Virus record (IMG/VR): IMGVR_UViG_3300044633_000266 | Span: 1 to 28,970 of that record | Source of the DNA: a virus | Length of the DNA: 28,970 nucleotides | Direction: 5' to 3' (one strand) | Shown here: piece after piece, positions 20,821 to 28,608 of the stretch | Position numbering within the stretch: the stretch's first letter is position 1 | Layout: every line of letters starts with the position of its first letter | Translations under genes and position numbers: made by a program | The notes under the pieces: generated by a model | The model's input: only the letters and a program-made list of their open reading frames with translations | What the model was told of the DNA's origin: nothing | The model's database searches: none

Positions 20821-23259
20821 ATGGCACAAGTAACGATCACACAACTCCCGCAGGCGAGTGCCTTAACTGGCAATGAATCAGTTCCAATCGTCCAGAACGG
20901 CGTGACGGTTCAGACGACCACGAGCGCAATTTCAGGTGCTGGTGCACTCAACTACCCGTTCCTCACTGTGGGCACGGCAGCAGGCCTCACACAGGGCAGA
21001 TACCTGTCGACTGGCGCTGGCCTGTCCTTGGATGACAACGGCCCGGGAAACACCCTTGAAATCACAATGGATGGTGCCGCATCGTCATTGAACGGCAGCA
21101 GCACCGGCATTGTCGTCAAGACCGCGCCAAATACGGTCACAGGGCGCTCTTTGGCGGTTGGGTCAGGCTTGAACATCGCCAATGGAAACGGTGTCTCTGG
21201 CGACCCCACAGTCAGTCTCGGGACGTTCTTGAGCAACTTTGTGAGCCTGACCGGCACCAGCATGCTGTCGATCCAGTCCGGCACGGTCGCCAAGGTCAGC
21301 CTGCTTCAGGTTGCTAGTCAGACTAGTATTTCGAACGGGGACGGCTCCGGCAACGTCACGATTGGCTTGGCCGACGACCTGATTGTCCCCGGCTCCGGCA
21401 GCATAACCGCGCCAAACGGCACGACGATTGAAAGAAGCGGCGGCACGGGAGCATTCCGCTACAACACCAGCCTTCAGCAGTTCGAGGGCTTCACCAACAC
21501 GGGCTGGAACCAGTTCTCGCTGACTGGTGGCGTGACCTCTTTCAGCGCTGGCGTGACCGGCTTCAGCCCAAACACCGACACCACGGGCGCGGTCACCTTG
21601 ACTGGCATCCTGAACCCGGCAAGCGGCGGCACAGGCGTCAACAACGGCACCCAGACCATCACCCTTGGCGGTAACGTGGTCACGGGCGGCGCGATGACGA
21701 CTGCGGGAACCTTGACGACTGCAGGCAACTTCACGACGTCCGGAGCATACGCCCTCACCCTGACCACCACAGGGGTCACCAACGTCACGCTGCCAAACTC
21801 TGGCACGCTGGTGACGCTGTCGGGCACAGAGACGCTCACGAACAAGACAATCAGCGGCGCAAGCAACACGCTGACCAACATCGCCAATGCCAGCCTGACG
21901 AACTCCTCGATCACTCTTGGCACCTCAACAATTGCCTTGGGCGGCACAGAGCTGGCCCCGGTAGGCCTGACATCGGTCACTCTGACGCAAAACCCCGTGT
22001 CGGCCCTGCAAGCGGCCACAAAGCAGTATGTGGACACTCTGGTGTCTTCAGGCATCACCTATCACGCACCGGTCAAGTACGAGGTTCCCGGAGGCAATCT
22101 CACGGCCACCTACAACCAGCCCGGTGGCCCGGGTGTGGGCGTGGGCGCAACGCTGACCAACGCAGGCACCTTGGTGGCCTTCACTCCTGATGGCGTGGTG
22201 GCATCTGTCAGTGACCGCATCCTGATCTACAACCAGACCAACCAGTTTGAAAACGGCGTCTACGTGGTCACGACGGTGGGTAACGGCTCCACACCTTGGG
22301 TGCTGACTCGAGCAAGCGATGCAGACACCTACGCCCTCAAAGACCCCAACGGCTTGGGCAACGGCGACGCATTCTTCGTCACCTCAGGCAACACTGGCGC
22401 TGGCGAGACCTACGTCTGCAACACGGTCGGCGTCATCACGTTTGGCACCACCGCGATCACATTCGCTCAAATCTCTGCATCGCAGGTCTACTCAGCAGGC
22501 ACCGGCCTGACGCTGTCTGGCACGCAGTTCAGCATCAGCAACACAGCGGTGACTGCCTCGTCGTATGGCGGCGCAAGTTCGGTGGCGACGTTCACCGTCA
22601 ACGCTCAGGGCCAATTGACTGCAGCAGCGACAACGGCGATTGCCATCAACGGCAACCAGATCACATCCGGCACCGTTGGGTCTTCGTACATCACTGGCTC
22701 CTACACCGGCATCACAGGTGTTGGGACTTTGACGGCTGGGACATGGAACGCAGGCGTGATCGGCGTGGACTACGGCGGCACCAGCTTCGCCTCGTACACG
22801 GTCGGCGACATGATTTATGCCTCGGGGGCCACGACGCTGTCAAAGCTCGGGATCGGCACCAACGGCTACGTCATGACCTCCAACGGGTCCGCTCCAACAT
22901 GGTCGGCTCAGTCAACGCTTTCAGTTGGCTCGGCCACAAACCTCTTGGGCGGCTCACAGGGCGGGATTGCTTACCAGTCCGGCACCAACCTGACGACATT
23001 CTTGTCGCTCGGAGCATCGGATTACGTCTTGACGGCTGGCGCTACAGCACCCCAGTATGTGGCGCAGTCAACTCTGTCCGTGGGCAGCGCGACAAACGCA
23101 ACCAACACAGCGGTCACTGTAGACACAACAAATGCAACCAATTACTTGACTTTTGTCTCAGGCACTACCGGGAACTTGCCTCAATTGGTAAACTCGTCGA
23201 TAACTTGCAACCCAAGCACCGGAGCCATGACAGGCGGGATTGCTGGCGGTTCTTTCTAA
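20821..23259 (+). CDS. Tail fibre protein with palindrome copy 5 in frame
   Basis: An 812-aa, Gly/Thr/Ser/Asn-rich beta protein from ATG 20821, one base after the upstream stop; an upstream in-frame ATG at 20761 lies inside the previous gene. The N-terminus MAQVTITQLPQASALTGNES is like virion-attachment ends of fibres. Fibre repeats include GTGVNNGTQTITLGGNVVTGG, TLTNKTISGASNTLTN (341 on) and TKQYVDTLV (400-408). Two tandem units of about 52 residues share QSTLSVGSATN, near 697 and 749. Residues 165-169 (ASQTS) are the translation of palindrome copy 5. It is probably a trimeric receptor-contact fibre. I see no C-terminal intramolecular chaperone. Confidence 0.75.
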   Translation: MAQVTITQLPQASALTGNESVPIVQNGVTVQTTTSAISGAGALNYPFLTVGTAAGLTQGRYLSTGAGLSLDDNGPGNTLEITMDGAASSLNGSSTGIVVKTAPNTVTGRSLAVGSGLNIANGNGVSGDPTVSLGTFLSNFVSLTGTSMLSIQSGTVAKVSLLQVASQTSISNGDGSGNVTIGLADDLIVPGSGSITAPNGTTIERSGGTGAFRYNTSLQQFEGFTNTGWNQFSLTGGVTSFSAGVTGFSPNTDTTGAVTLTGILNPASGGTGVNNGTQTITLGGNVVTGGAMTTAGTLTTAGNFTTSGAYALTLTTTGVTNVTLPNSGTLVTLSGTETLTNKTISGASNTLTNIANASLTNSSITLGTSTIALGGTELAPVGLTSVTLTQNPVSALQAATKQYVDTLVSSGITYHAPVKYEVPGGNLTATYNQPGGPGVGVGATLTNAGTLVAFTPDGVVASVSDRILIYNQTNQFENGVYVVTTVGNGSTPWVLTRASDADTYALKDPNGLGNGDAFFVTSGNTGAGETYVCNTVGVITFGTTAITFAQISASQVYSAGTGLTLSGTQFSISNTAVTASSYGGASSVATFTVNAQGQLTAAATTAIAINGNQITSGTVGSSYITGSYTGITGVGTLTAGTWNAGVIGVDYGGTSFASYTVGDMIYASGATTLSKLGIGTNGYVMTSNGSAPTWSAQSTLSVGSATNLLGGSQGGIAYQSGTNLTTFLSLGASDYVLTAGATAPQYVAQSTLSVGSATNATNTAVTVDTTNATNYLTFVSGTTGNLPQLVNSSITCNPSTGAMTGGIAGGSF
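21312..21328. repeat. Dispersed palindrome, copy 5 (inside the tail fibre gene)
   Basis: TGCTAGTCAGACTAGTA is identical over 17 bases to copy 2 after terL, with a perfect 13-base core palindrome (21314-21326). It is read in frame (codons 165-169) in the fibre gene. Confidence 0.9.
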
Positions 23260-23268
23260 GGAAGTGAA

Positions 23269-24138
23269 ATGGCACAAAGCGGATACACCCCAATTCTGAT
23301 TTACGCAAGCGGGACAGCCGCTGCCGTACCGTCGGCGGTGAACTTGACCAGCAGTGCGTCGGGTGCTGAATTGGCGCTGAACTACACCGACGGCAAGTTG
23401 TACTACAAGGACAACACAGGCACCGTCCAGCTGCTGATTGGCAAAAGCGGGGCAGGCATTGTCGCTGGCTCAAACACGCAGATTCAGTTCAACAACAGCG
23501 GCGTCTTTGGTGCCTCCTCTGGCCTGACTTGGGATGGCACAAACCTGATCGCAAACAGCATCAAGGACTCGGCCCTCACCTCGGGTCGAGTGACCTTTGC
23601 TGGAGCATCTGGCCTTCTGTCTGACAGCACAAACCTGACATGGAACGGGACCACACTTGCAGTGACGGGCGCATTGACCGCTACTGCGGACTCGGCCTTC
23701 ACGTCGACTGGCGCAGTCCAACTATCCTCAGGAACGACAGGACAGCGTCCTACAGGCGCTGCTGGCAAATTACGGTTCAACACCACGACTTCTGAATTTG
23801 AAGGCTACAACGGGGCAACATGGGCTTCCGTGGGTGGTTCTGCGATCAGCAACGACACCACCACTGCGACAAACCTGTATCCATTGTTTGCTTCAGCGAC
23901 AACTGGAACGGCGGCAAACGTCTACACAAGCAACGCCCAGTACTTGTTCAAGCCAAGCACTGGTGAGTTGAGTGTGAAAGCCCCACGGGCCAGCAACGGC
24001 ATCGTGGTCAACAGTGCAACAGTCTCATCGGATTACACAATTGCCGCAGGCGATAACGGCATGAGCGCTGGACCCATCTCTGTGGACTCTGGCGTGACGG
24101 TGACGGTGTCAAGTGGTTCTGTGTGGACCGTGGTGTAA
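23269..24138 (+). CDS. Tail fibre or adhesin protein
   Basis: A 289-aa beta protein with an AAGGAAG site. The N-terminus (MAQSGYTPILIYASGTAAAVPSA) is followed by LALNYTDGKLYYKDN, then GAAGKLRFNTTTSEFEGYNGATW. A parallel phrase GAFRYNTSLQQFEGFTNTGW is in the preceding fibre, so the two share a fold module. The C-terminal domain ends in VDSGVTVTVSSGSVWTVV. It is likely one of several distal fibre or baseplate-attached adhesins. It begins ten bases after the large fibre gene. Confidence 0.65.
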   Translation: MAQSGYTPILIYASGTAAAVPSAVNLTSSASGAELALNYTDGKLYYKDNTGTVQLLIGKSGAGIVAGSNTQIQFNNSGVFGASSGLTWDGTNLIANSIKDSALTSGRVTFAGASGLLSDSTNLTWNGTTLAVTGALTATADSAFTSTGAVQLSSGTTGQRPTGAAGKLRFNTTTSEFEGYNGATWASVGGSAISNDTTTATNLYPLFASATTGTAANVYTSNAQYLFKPSTGELSVKAPRASNGIVVNSATVSSDYTIAAGDNGMSAGPISVDSGVTVTVSSGSVWTVV

Positions 24139-24148
24139 AGGAAAAAAC

Positions 24149-25273
24149 ATGACAGTAGTAATTAACGGAACAACCGGCATTACGTCACCTGACGTAGACT
24201 CGTCGTTGAACGGTCTGGCATACCCGGATGCGTCATCCATGGGCTTCCGCAACCGCATCATCAACGGTGACATGCGGATTGACCAGCGTAATGCTGGGGT
24301 GAGTGTGGCTACTTCAAGCGGATCAAGTGCTTACATTGTTGATCGCTTTTTTGTTGCTTACACGCAAACCAGCAAGATGACAGGTCAGCAAAATGCTGGA
24401 GCAGTTACACCGCCTACGGGCTTTTCAAACTACCTTGGCATCACATCTTCATCTGCGTATTCTGTTGCGACTGGGGATACGTTTGGTTTATTCCATCGCG
24501 TCGAGGGGTTTAACGTAGCTGATTTTGGTTGGGGTACTGCAAACGCACAAGCCGTAACAATTTCGTTCTCGGTACGGTCAAGCCTGACAGGAACATTTGG
24601 TGGTTCACTGCAAAACGCTGATGCGAACCGTTCGTATCCGTTTACCTACACGGTTTCTGCGGCAAACACTTGGGAGCAAAAGACCATCACTGTTGCAGGA
24701 GATACCGCTGGGACTTGGGGCACAGGAAACGGCATCGGGATTCAGGTTGTCTTTGGTTTGGGTTCTGGTTCAACATTTTCGGGAACAGCCGGATCGTGGG
24801 CTGCCGGAAACTTTCGAACTACCACAGGCGCAACCTCTGTAGTCGGAACATCAGGAGCCACCTTCTACATCACAGGCGTACAGCTTGAAGCTGGCAGCGT
24901 TGCTTCCCCGTTTGAGCGCAGGGACTACGGGCGTGAGCTGATGATGTGCCAACGTTATTATTTGCGTTATTCAGCCACCTCTAGCGGCCCATTGCTTGGA
25001 TACGGCGCAGCTACTTCAACAACTGAGATTAATGCCGCTGGAAATTTTCCAGTTGAAATGAGGACTTCTCCAACTTTTGATTTTAGTTCGATACAAGCAT
25101 CAACAGCATCAGGTAGCGTGGTGTTAATAACTTCCAATAACGGGAGTACATCAACTACCAGCACATACAGACTCTTTATGGGTGCAAGTGCTGGCGGCTT
25201 AACAACAAACACCACTCCATATTTTGTTAGGTCGAACGGAACTGGTTGGATTGCATTTTCATCGGAGTTATAA
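24149..25273 (+). CDS. Tail fibre with phage-type receptor-binding module
   Basis: A 374-aa protein from ATG 24149 with an AAAGGAAA site; the in-frame GTG upstream lies inside the previous gene. It has MGFRNRIINGDMRIDQRNAG near residue 30, a beta sandwich, and QLEAGSVASPFERRDYGREL followed by MMCQRYY. That phrase pair is common in phage fibre C-domains, where the second piece closes a jelly-roll or carbohydrate-contact module. The final about 100 residues are variable. The gene is clearly more AT-rich than its neighbours after about 24300, which hints at acquisition from another phage. Confidence 0.7.
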   Translation: MTVVINGTTGITSPDVDSSLNGLAYPDASSMGFRNRIINGDMRIDQRNAGVSVATSSGSSAYIVDRFFVAYTQTSKMTGQQNAGAVTPPTGFSNYLGITSSSAYSVATGDTFGLFHRVEGFNVADFGWGTANAQAVTISFSVRSSLTGTFGGSLQNADANRSYPFTYTVSAANTWEQKTITVAGDTAGTWGTGNGIGIQVVFGLGSGSTFSGTAGSWAAGNFRTTTGATSVVGTSGATFYITGVQLEAGSVASPFERRDYGRELMMCQRYYLRYSATSSGPLLGYGAATSTTEINAAGNFPVEMRTSPTFDFSSIQASTASGSVVLITSNNGSTSTTSTYRLFMGASAGGLTTNTTPYFVRSNGTGWIAFSSEL

Positions 25274-25275
25274 AA

Positions 25276-25452
25276 ATGATTCAGTACAAATTACAAAAAA
25301 TTGAAGGCGAAGTTTGCTGTGTAACTATTGTTGGAACAATGGTTAGCACCCCCTTTGACCCGCAAAATTCAGACTACGCCGAGTACCTGAAATGGCTGGA
25401 CGATGGCAACACGCCCCTGCCAGCTGACACACCTGAAGGAACACAACCATGA
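25276..25452 (+). CDS. Small fibre-assembly-like protein
   Basis: A 58-aa protein from ATG 25276, with GGAG at 25264-25267. It starts MIQYKLQKIEGEVCCVTIV and has the phrase DYAEYLKWLDDGNTPLPAD, a pattern I recall in small tail-fibre-associated proteins (XkdW-like or fibre chaperones). Its stop overlaps the next gene by 4 nt. It probably assists folding of the neighbouring fibre. It also shares the AT-rich composition of the preceding gene's end. Confidence 0.55.
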   Translation: MIQYKLQKIEGEVCCVTIVGTMVSTPFDPQNSDYAEYLKWLDDGNTPLPADTPEGTQP

Positions 25453-26036
25453 GTCAAGTAGCTCTCTCCGGCAACGCCCTCGGCACAGGCACGTTCACGA
25501 TTGCCAGCCCCAACAGCAACACAGACCGAACACTGACGCTGCCAGACAACACTGGCACATTGGTCACGACAGGCTCAACTGCTGGCGTTTCGCAAGCCAT
25601 GTTGGCTGCGGGTGTGGCTGGGAACGGCCCTGCGTTTAGTGCCTTTAGATCAAGTACCAATCAGTCGCTTACCGCTACTGTATGGACAAAACTTCAACTC
25701 CAATCGGAAGAGTTTGATACAAACTCAAACTACGACAACGTAACGAACTACAGGTTCACGCCTACTGTTGCTGGCTATTATCAAGTTACGGGGTGTATGG
25801 AGACTACCGGCGCTCCGAATTACCAATATTTGGCTATTTACAAAAACGGTACCCTGTCTAAGCGTTCTTCGGTCGGAACTTCGCCCGGGACAAGTGTGAC
25901 TGTCGCCGCCTTAATTTATTGCAACGGTTCAACAGACTACCTTGAGCTTTACGTAAACAGCCAAGCCTCAGTAGCCGCTGTCGCAGACGCCACCGTCACG
26001 TTTTTCCAAGCCTTCCTTGCCCGGAGCGCAACATGA
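25449..26036 (+). CDS. Fibre protein with C1q-like head
   Basis: A 195-aa protein. The N-terminal 58 residues (MSQVALSGNALGTGTFTIASP and LPDNTGTLVTTGS) form a fibre-stalk module. Residues about 62-195 (FSAFRSSTNQSLTATVWTKL, then YRFTPTVAGYYQVTG and FFQAFLARS) match a C1q/TNF-like jelly roll, known in phage and bacterial adhesins as a trimeric binding head. It overlaps its neighbours by 4 nt on both sides. Receptor binding is inferred from the fold. Confidence 0.65.
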   Translation: MSQVALSGNALGTGTFTIASPNSNTDRTLTLPDNTGTLVTTGSTAGVSQAMLAAGVAGNGPAFSAFRSSTNQSLTATVWTKLQLQSEEFDTNSNYDNVTNYRFTPTVAGYYQVTGCMETTGAPNYQYLAIYKNGTLSKRSSVGTSPGTSVTVAALIYCNGSTDYLELYVNSQASVAAVADATVTFFQAFLARSAT

Positions 26037-26191
26037 CACTCCCAGAAAAAATCAAAGCCCTGTACCCTGAACTGCAAGACGCAGACTTCATGACCGTCAT
26101 CCGCTTGCAGAACGACTCTGATGGCAACGGCGACTACATTGCTGCGTGGGATCACCCCACACTGGCACGACCAACTGAGGAGCAACTGTAA
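26033..26191 (+). CDS. Small fibre-assembly-like protein
   Basis: A 52-aa protein starting at ATG 26033 inside the upstream stop and ending in TAA at 26189-26191. It reads MTLPEKIKALYPELQDADF and ends with AAWDHPTLARPTEEQL, the style of tiny proteins paired with phage fibre genes (XkdW-like, or part of a fibre chaperone). Its stop overlaps the next start (TAATG). It is a second such gene within 0.6 kb. Confidence 0.55.
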   Translation: MTLPEKIKALYPELQDADFMTVIRLQNDSDGNGDYIAAWDHPTLARPTEEQL

Positions 26192-26622
26192 TGCCTATCG
26201 AAGTAAACGGCTCAGGCACGCTGGGCGGGGTTTTGTCAATCCCCGAGAGCGTGACAATCACGGCCTCAGCGCCAACCTCCACGACCAACTACGACTACGT
26301 GACGCAGTCGGTGCAGTACTACACGACCAACGCAACCACCAACTTCACGTTGAACATTCGCGGCAACGGCTCAACAACGCTGTCCAGCCTGCTGGCGGTG
26401 GGCAAGGCCGTGACGCTGGTGTTGATGGTGACAAACGGCGGCACAGCCTACTACCCCAACGTGATCCAGATTGACGGCAGCACAATCACTCCTGAGTGGC
26501 AGGGCGGCACAGCGCCAACGGGCGGCAACGCCAACAGCATTGACGTCTACACCTTCACGGTCATCAAGACTGCAGCAACGCCCACATACGTTGTGCTGGG
26601 CGCTCAGACGCAGTTCACATAA
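26191..26622 (+). CDS. Fibre-associated beta protein
   Basis: A 143-aa protein with strands such as YVTQSVQYYTTNATTNFTLNI and TYVVLGAQTQF, and a loop with EWQGGTAPTGG. It starts MPIEVNGSGTLGGVLSIP. It is of a type common in tail tip and fibre regions, with a compact beta sandwich likely to bind or cap another fibre. It overlaps the upstream stop by one base. A terminal adhesin or fibre subunit is the best guess. Confidence 0.6.
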   Translation: MPIEVNGSGTLGGVLSIPESVTITASAPTSTTNYDYVTQSVQYYTTNATTNFTLNIRGNGSTTLSSLLAVGKAVTLVLMVTNGGTAYYPNVIQIDGSTITPEWQGGTAPTGGNANSIDVYTFTVIKTAATPTYVVLGAQTQFT

Positions 26623-26631
26623 AGGCGGGTT

Positions 26632-27444
26632 ATGCCAATCCTTACAACTCGTGCTCTCTCCAGCGCAAGGGGCTTTGGCTTCGGGGGTGGCGCACGGTTT
26701 TTGCTGACCGTCAGCACCAACCAATCCAACTTCAACCTCCGCACCTATGCGCTGGCAAACGGCTGGAACGGGAGCGCTCGGCTCATCGTGACGATCAACG
26801 GGGGTGTGACCCTCAGCAGCACCAGCACGGCCACCCCGGCGTGCACCGTCAGCGGCTCCTTCCCCGGGGGCGTGAGCCTCATCAACAACGGCCTGATCTA
26901 CGGTCGCGGGGGTAACGGGGGTGGTGGTGGAACGCTGTCTAACTACAACTCGGGAACCAACGGCGTTGCGGGTGGCGGTGGTGGAACAGCGCTTTCTGTG
27001 TCCTCCGTCATATCCATCACAAACAATGGCACCATCGGCGGCGGCGGTGGTGGTGGGGGTGGCGGGGGCGCTGCAAACCTGTACAACGCTTACGGCTGCG
27101 GCGGTGGTGGCGGTGGTGGCGGTATCGGTGTCAGTTCGGCTGGCGCTGGTGGAACCATCACCTACGGAACCGCATACCCCGGGGCTGCCGGTGGCGCAGG
27201 AACAATTAGCGCAGCGGGTGGCGGTGGCGCGGGCGGCCTGTACTCAGCCCCTTACTACGGCGGCGGCGCAGGCGGCTCGGGTGGTGGCTACGGCGCTGCT
27301 GGCGCAACCGGAGTAACGACCCCATTGGGCTACGCCACAACGTACACTTTCGGCGCTTCTGGCGGCGCGGCAGGCTCCGCTGTCACCGGAAACTCAAACG
27401 TCACGTGGGCCGTCACAGGCACGCGACTCGGACCAATCAGCTAA
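26632..27444 (+). CDS. Glycine-rich adhesin (polyglycine-type tip)
   Basis: A 270-aa protein. The first 95 residues have an attachment domain (NLRTYALANGWNGSARLIVTI, then CTVSGSFPGGVSLINNGLIYG), and residues about 95-245 contain many Gly-runs (GGNGGGGG, GGGGGGGGGGG). That is the known design of T-even-type gp38 and similar tip adhesins, where glycine runs form a polyglycine-II helix sandwich carrying variable loops between them. Here loops such as LSNYNSGTNGVA and NLYNAYGC would face the receptor. A good AAAGGCGGG site lies upstream. The fold is inferred from composition and phrase. Confidence 0.65.
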   Translation: MPILTTRALSSARGFGFGGGARFLLTVSTNQSNFNLRTYALANGWNGSARLIVTINGGVTLSSTSTATPACTVSGSFPGGVSLINNGLIYGRGGNGGGGGTLSNYNSGTNGVAGGGGGTALSVSSVISITNNGTIGGGGGGGGGGGAANLYNAYGCGGGGGGGGIGVSSAGAGGTITYGTAYPGAAGGAGTISAAGGGGAGGLYSAPYYGGGAGGSGGGYGAAGATGVTTPLGYATTYTFGASGGAAGSAVTGNSNVTWAVTGTRLGPIS

Positions 27445-27455
27445 GGAACAAAGAC

Positions 27456-27731
27456 ATGAGCATCGACTTCAACTACGAAATCATCGCGGTGGACGAGGCC
27501 GCAAAGTGCATGGAGGTGGTCTACACCGCCCAAGGTCGTCAGACTATGAACATCGGCGCACGCTTGCCTTTTGAAGGCGAGACGCTGGAGGCTGTCATCC
27601 GCATGTACGCCCCAATCCGCTACTGGGAAGAGCAAGAGCTGACCGTGGTTGCCCCTGCTGTTGGCACATCCGGATTTTTGGCCGCGCCGGTCGTCAGTGA
27701 AGTTCCGCCACCTGCAGAGCAACCAGCCTGA
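27456..27731 (+). CDS. Hypothetical fibre-cluster protein
   Basis: A 91-aa protein from ATG 27456 with AAGGAA upstream. It starts MSIDFNYEIIAVDEAAKCM and continues with YTAQGRQTMNIGARLPFEGETLEAV, ending in a Pro-rich tail. In my memory a protein of this type follows fibre genes in many phages; its function is unknown. It is acidic and soluble. It may be a chaperone or an accessory of the adhesin tip. Confidence 0.6.
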   Translation: MSIDFNYEIIAVDEAAKCMEVVYTAQGRQTMNIGARLPFEGETLEAVIRMYAPIRYWEEQELTVVAPAVGTSGFLAAPVVSEVPPPAEQPA

Positions 27732-27755
27732 CAGTCAAATTACAGGAGATAAAAA

Positions 27756-27914
27756 ATGGATGAACTAAAACTGAGCACAAGTCTGGTTAACTCGATCCTT
27801 CAATACCTTGGCGGTCGCCCATGGGTGGAGGTTGCCGGGTTGATTCAGAGCATTCAGCAGCAGGCTGCAGCGCAAGGTGCACAGCCCTCCGAAGCCCCCA
27901 AAGATCAGGAGTGA
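27756..27914 (+). CDS. Small hypothetical protein
   Basis: A 52-aa protein with a strong CAGGAGAT site. It starts MDELKLSTSLVNSILQYLGG and has a Gln-rich helix (IQSIQQQAAAQ) and an acidic end. Its stop overlaps the next start by one base (TGATG). It is conserved-looking and helical, without a membrane segment. It precedes membrane proteins, so a lysis or virion role is possible but unproven. Confidence 0.6.
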   Translation: MDELKLSTSLVNSILQYLGGRPWVEVAGLIQSIQQQAAAQGAQPSEAPKDQE

Positions 27915-28150
27915 TGGCGGACATGGAAACCCAGCAAATCTTCAATTTGATTGTCGGACTTGCGGCCTTCTTTGGCGGGTGGGTGCTCAACAACATCACC
28001 AAGGCGATTGAGCGTCTGGATGTTGATGTGCGCAACATGCCAGTGAACTACATCAGCAAGCCGGACTATCACCGCGACGTCGACGAAATCAAAAACATCT
28101 GCAAGCAGATTTTTGACAAACTGGACAACAAGGCCGACAAGCCGCAATAA
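27914..28150 (+). CDS. Membrane protein with coiled coil, holin-like candidate
   Basis: A 78-aa protein from ATG 27914. One transmembrane helix (residues about 9-27, FNLIVGLAAFFGGWVLNNI) is followed by a charged helix (KAIERLDVDV, DYHRDVDEIKNICKQIFDKLDNK) that is predicted to coil. This is the shape of class III-type holins or of haemolysin-like phage membrane proteins, but no unique motif is present. It is coupled to the gene before. No endolysin lies in the window to confirm a lysis cassette. Confidence 0.55.
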   Translation: MADMETQQIFNLIVGLAAFFGGWVLNNITKAIERLDVDVRNMPVNYISKPDYHRDVDEIKNICKQIFDKLDNKADKPQ

Positions 28151-28161
28151 CTCGATTCAAT

Positions 28162-28608
28162 ATGCTGGCCGAACTTGCTGCTGCAAACGCCGCCTTTGCG
28201 GTAATCAAGGGCGCTCTAGCCAACGGCAAAGAGCTGTCCGCGCTCGGCTCTCGGGTCTTCGACTACTTTGACAACAAGGCAGTCATTCAAGAAAAAGCCA
28301 CCAAGAAGGGTGGCGGCTCCGACATGGAAGAGTTCATGGCGCTGGAGCAACTCAAGCAGCAGGAAGAGGAGCTGCGTGAGCGCATGGTCTACGCAGGTCG
28401 CCCCGGTATGTGGGATGACTGGGTCAAGTTCCAAGCTGCCGCATCTCGCCGTCGCCGTGAGCAAAAAGAAGCCGCAGCCCGTGAAGTACTCAGACGCCAA
28501 GAACGCGCAGCAAGGCTCACCGAGCAGATCGTCTTGGGAATAGCAACCGTCATCTTGGCGGTGATGCTGATTTACGGCATCGTGTTGTATATACGGTATC
28601 TGCGATGA
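28162..28608 (+). CDS. C-terminally anchored coiled-coil membrane protein
   Basis: A 148-aa protein. After an Ala-rich helix and a Gly/Lys turn (KKGGGSD) it has a long charged coiled coil (about 55-120, with a GRPGMWDDWVKFQAAASRR piece), then one transmembrane helix at about 122-142 (IVLGIATVILAVMLIYGIVL) and a short basic tail. Tail-anchored proteins of this type occur in phage lysis and membrane-disruption clusters. The start has no obvious Shine-Dalgarno, and the next start overlaps the stop by 4 nt. Confidence 0.6.
   Translation: MLAELAAANAAFAVIKGALANGKELSALGSRVFDYFDNKAVIQEKATKKGGGSDMEEFMALEQLKQQEEELRERMVYAGRPGMWDDWVKFQAAASRRRREQKEAAAREVLRRQERAARLTEQIVLGIATVILAVMLIYGIVLYIRYLR

Noticed and set aside
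2563-21328. CRISPR-like repeats
   Set aside because: The copies are far apart, without regular spacers.
22296-23267. 323-codon frame overlapping the tail fibre in another frame
   Set aside because: The translation is Arg/His-rich and repetitive, typical of an off-frame reading of a Gly/Thr-rich fibre.
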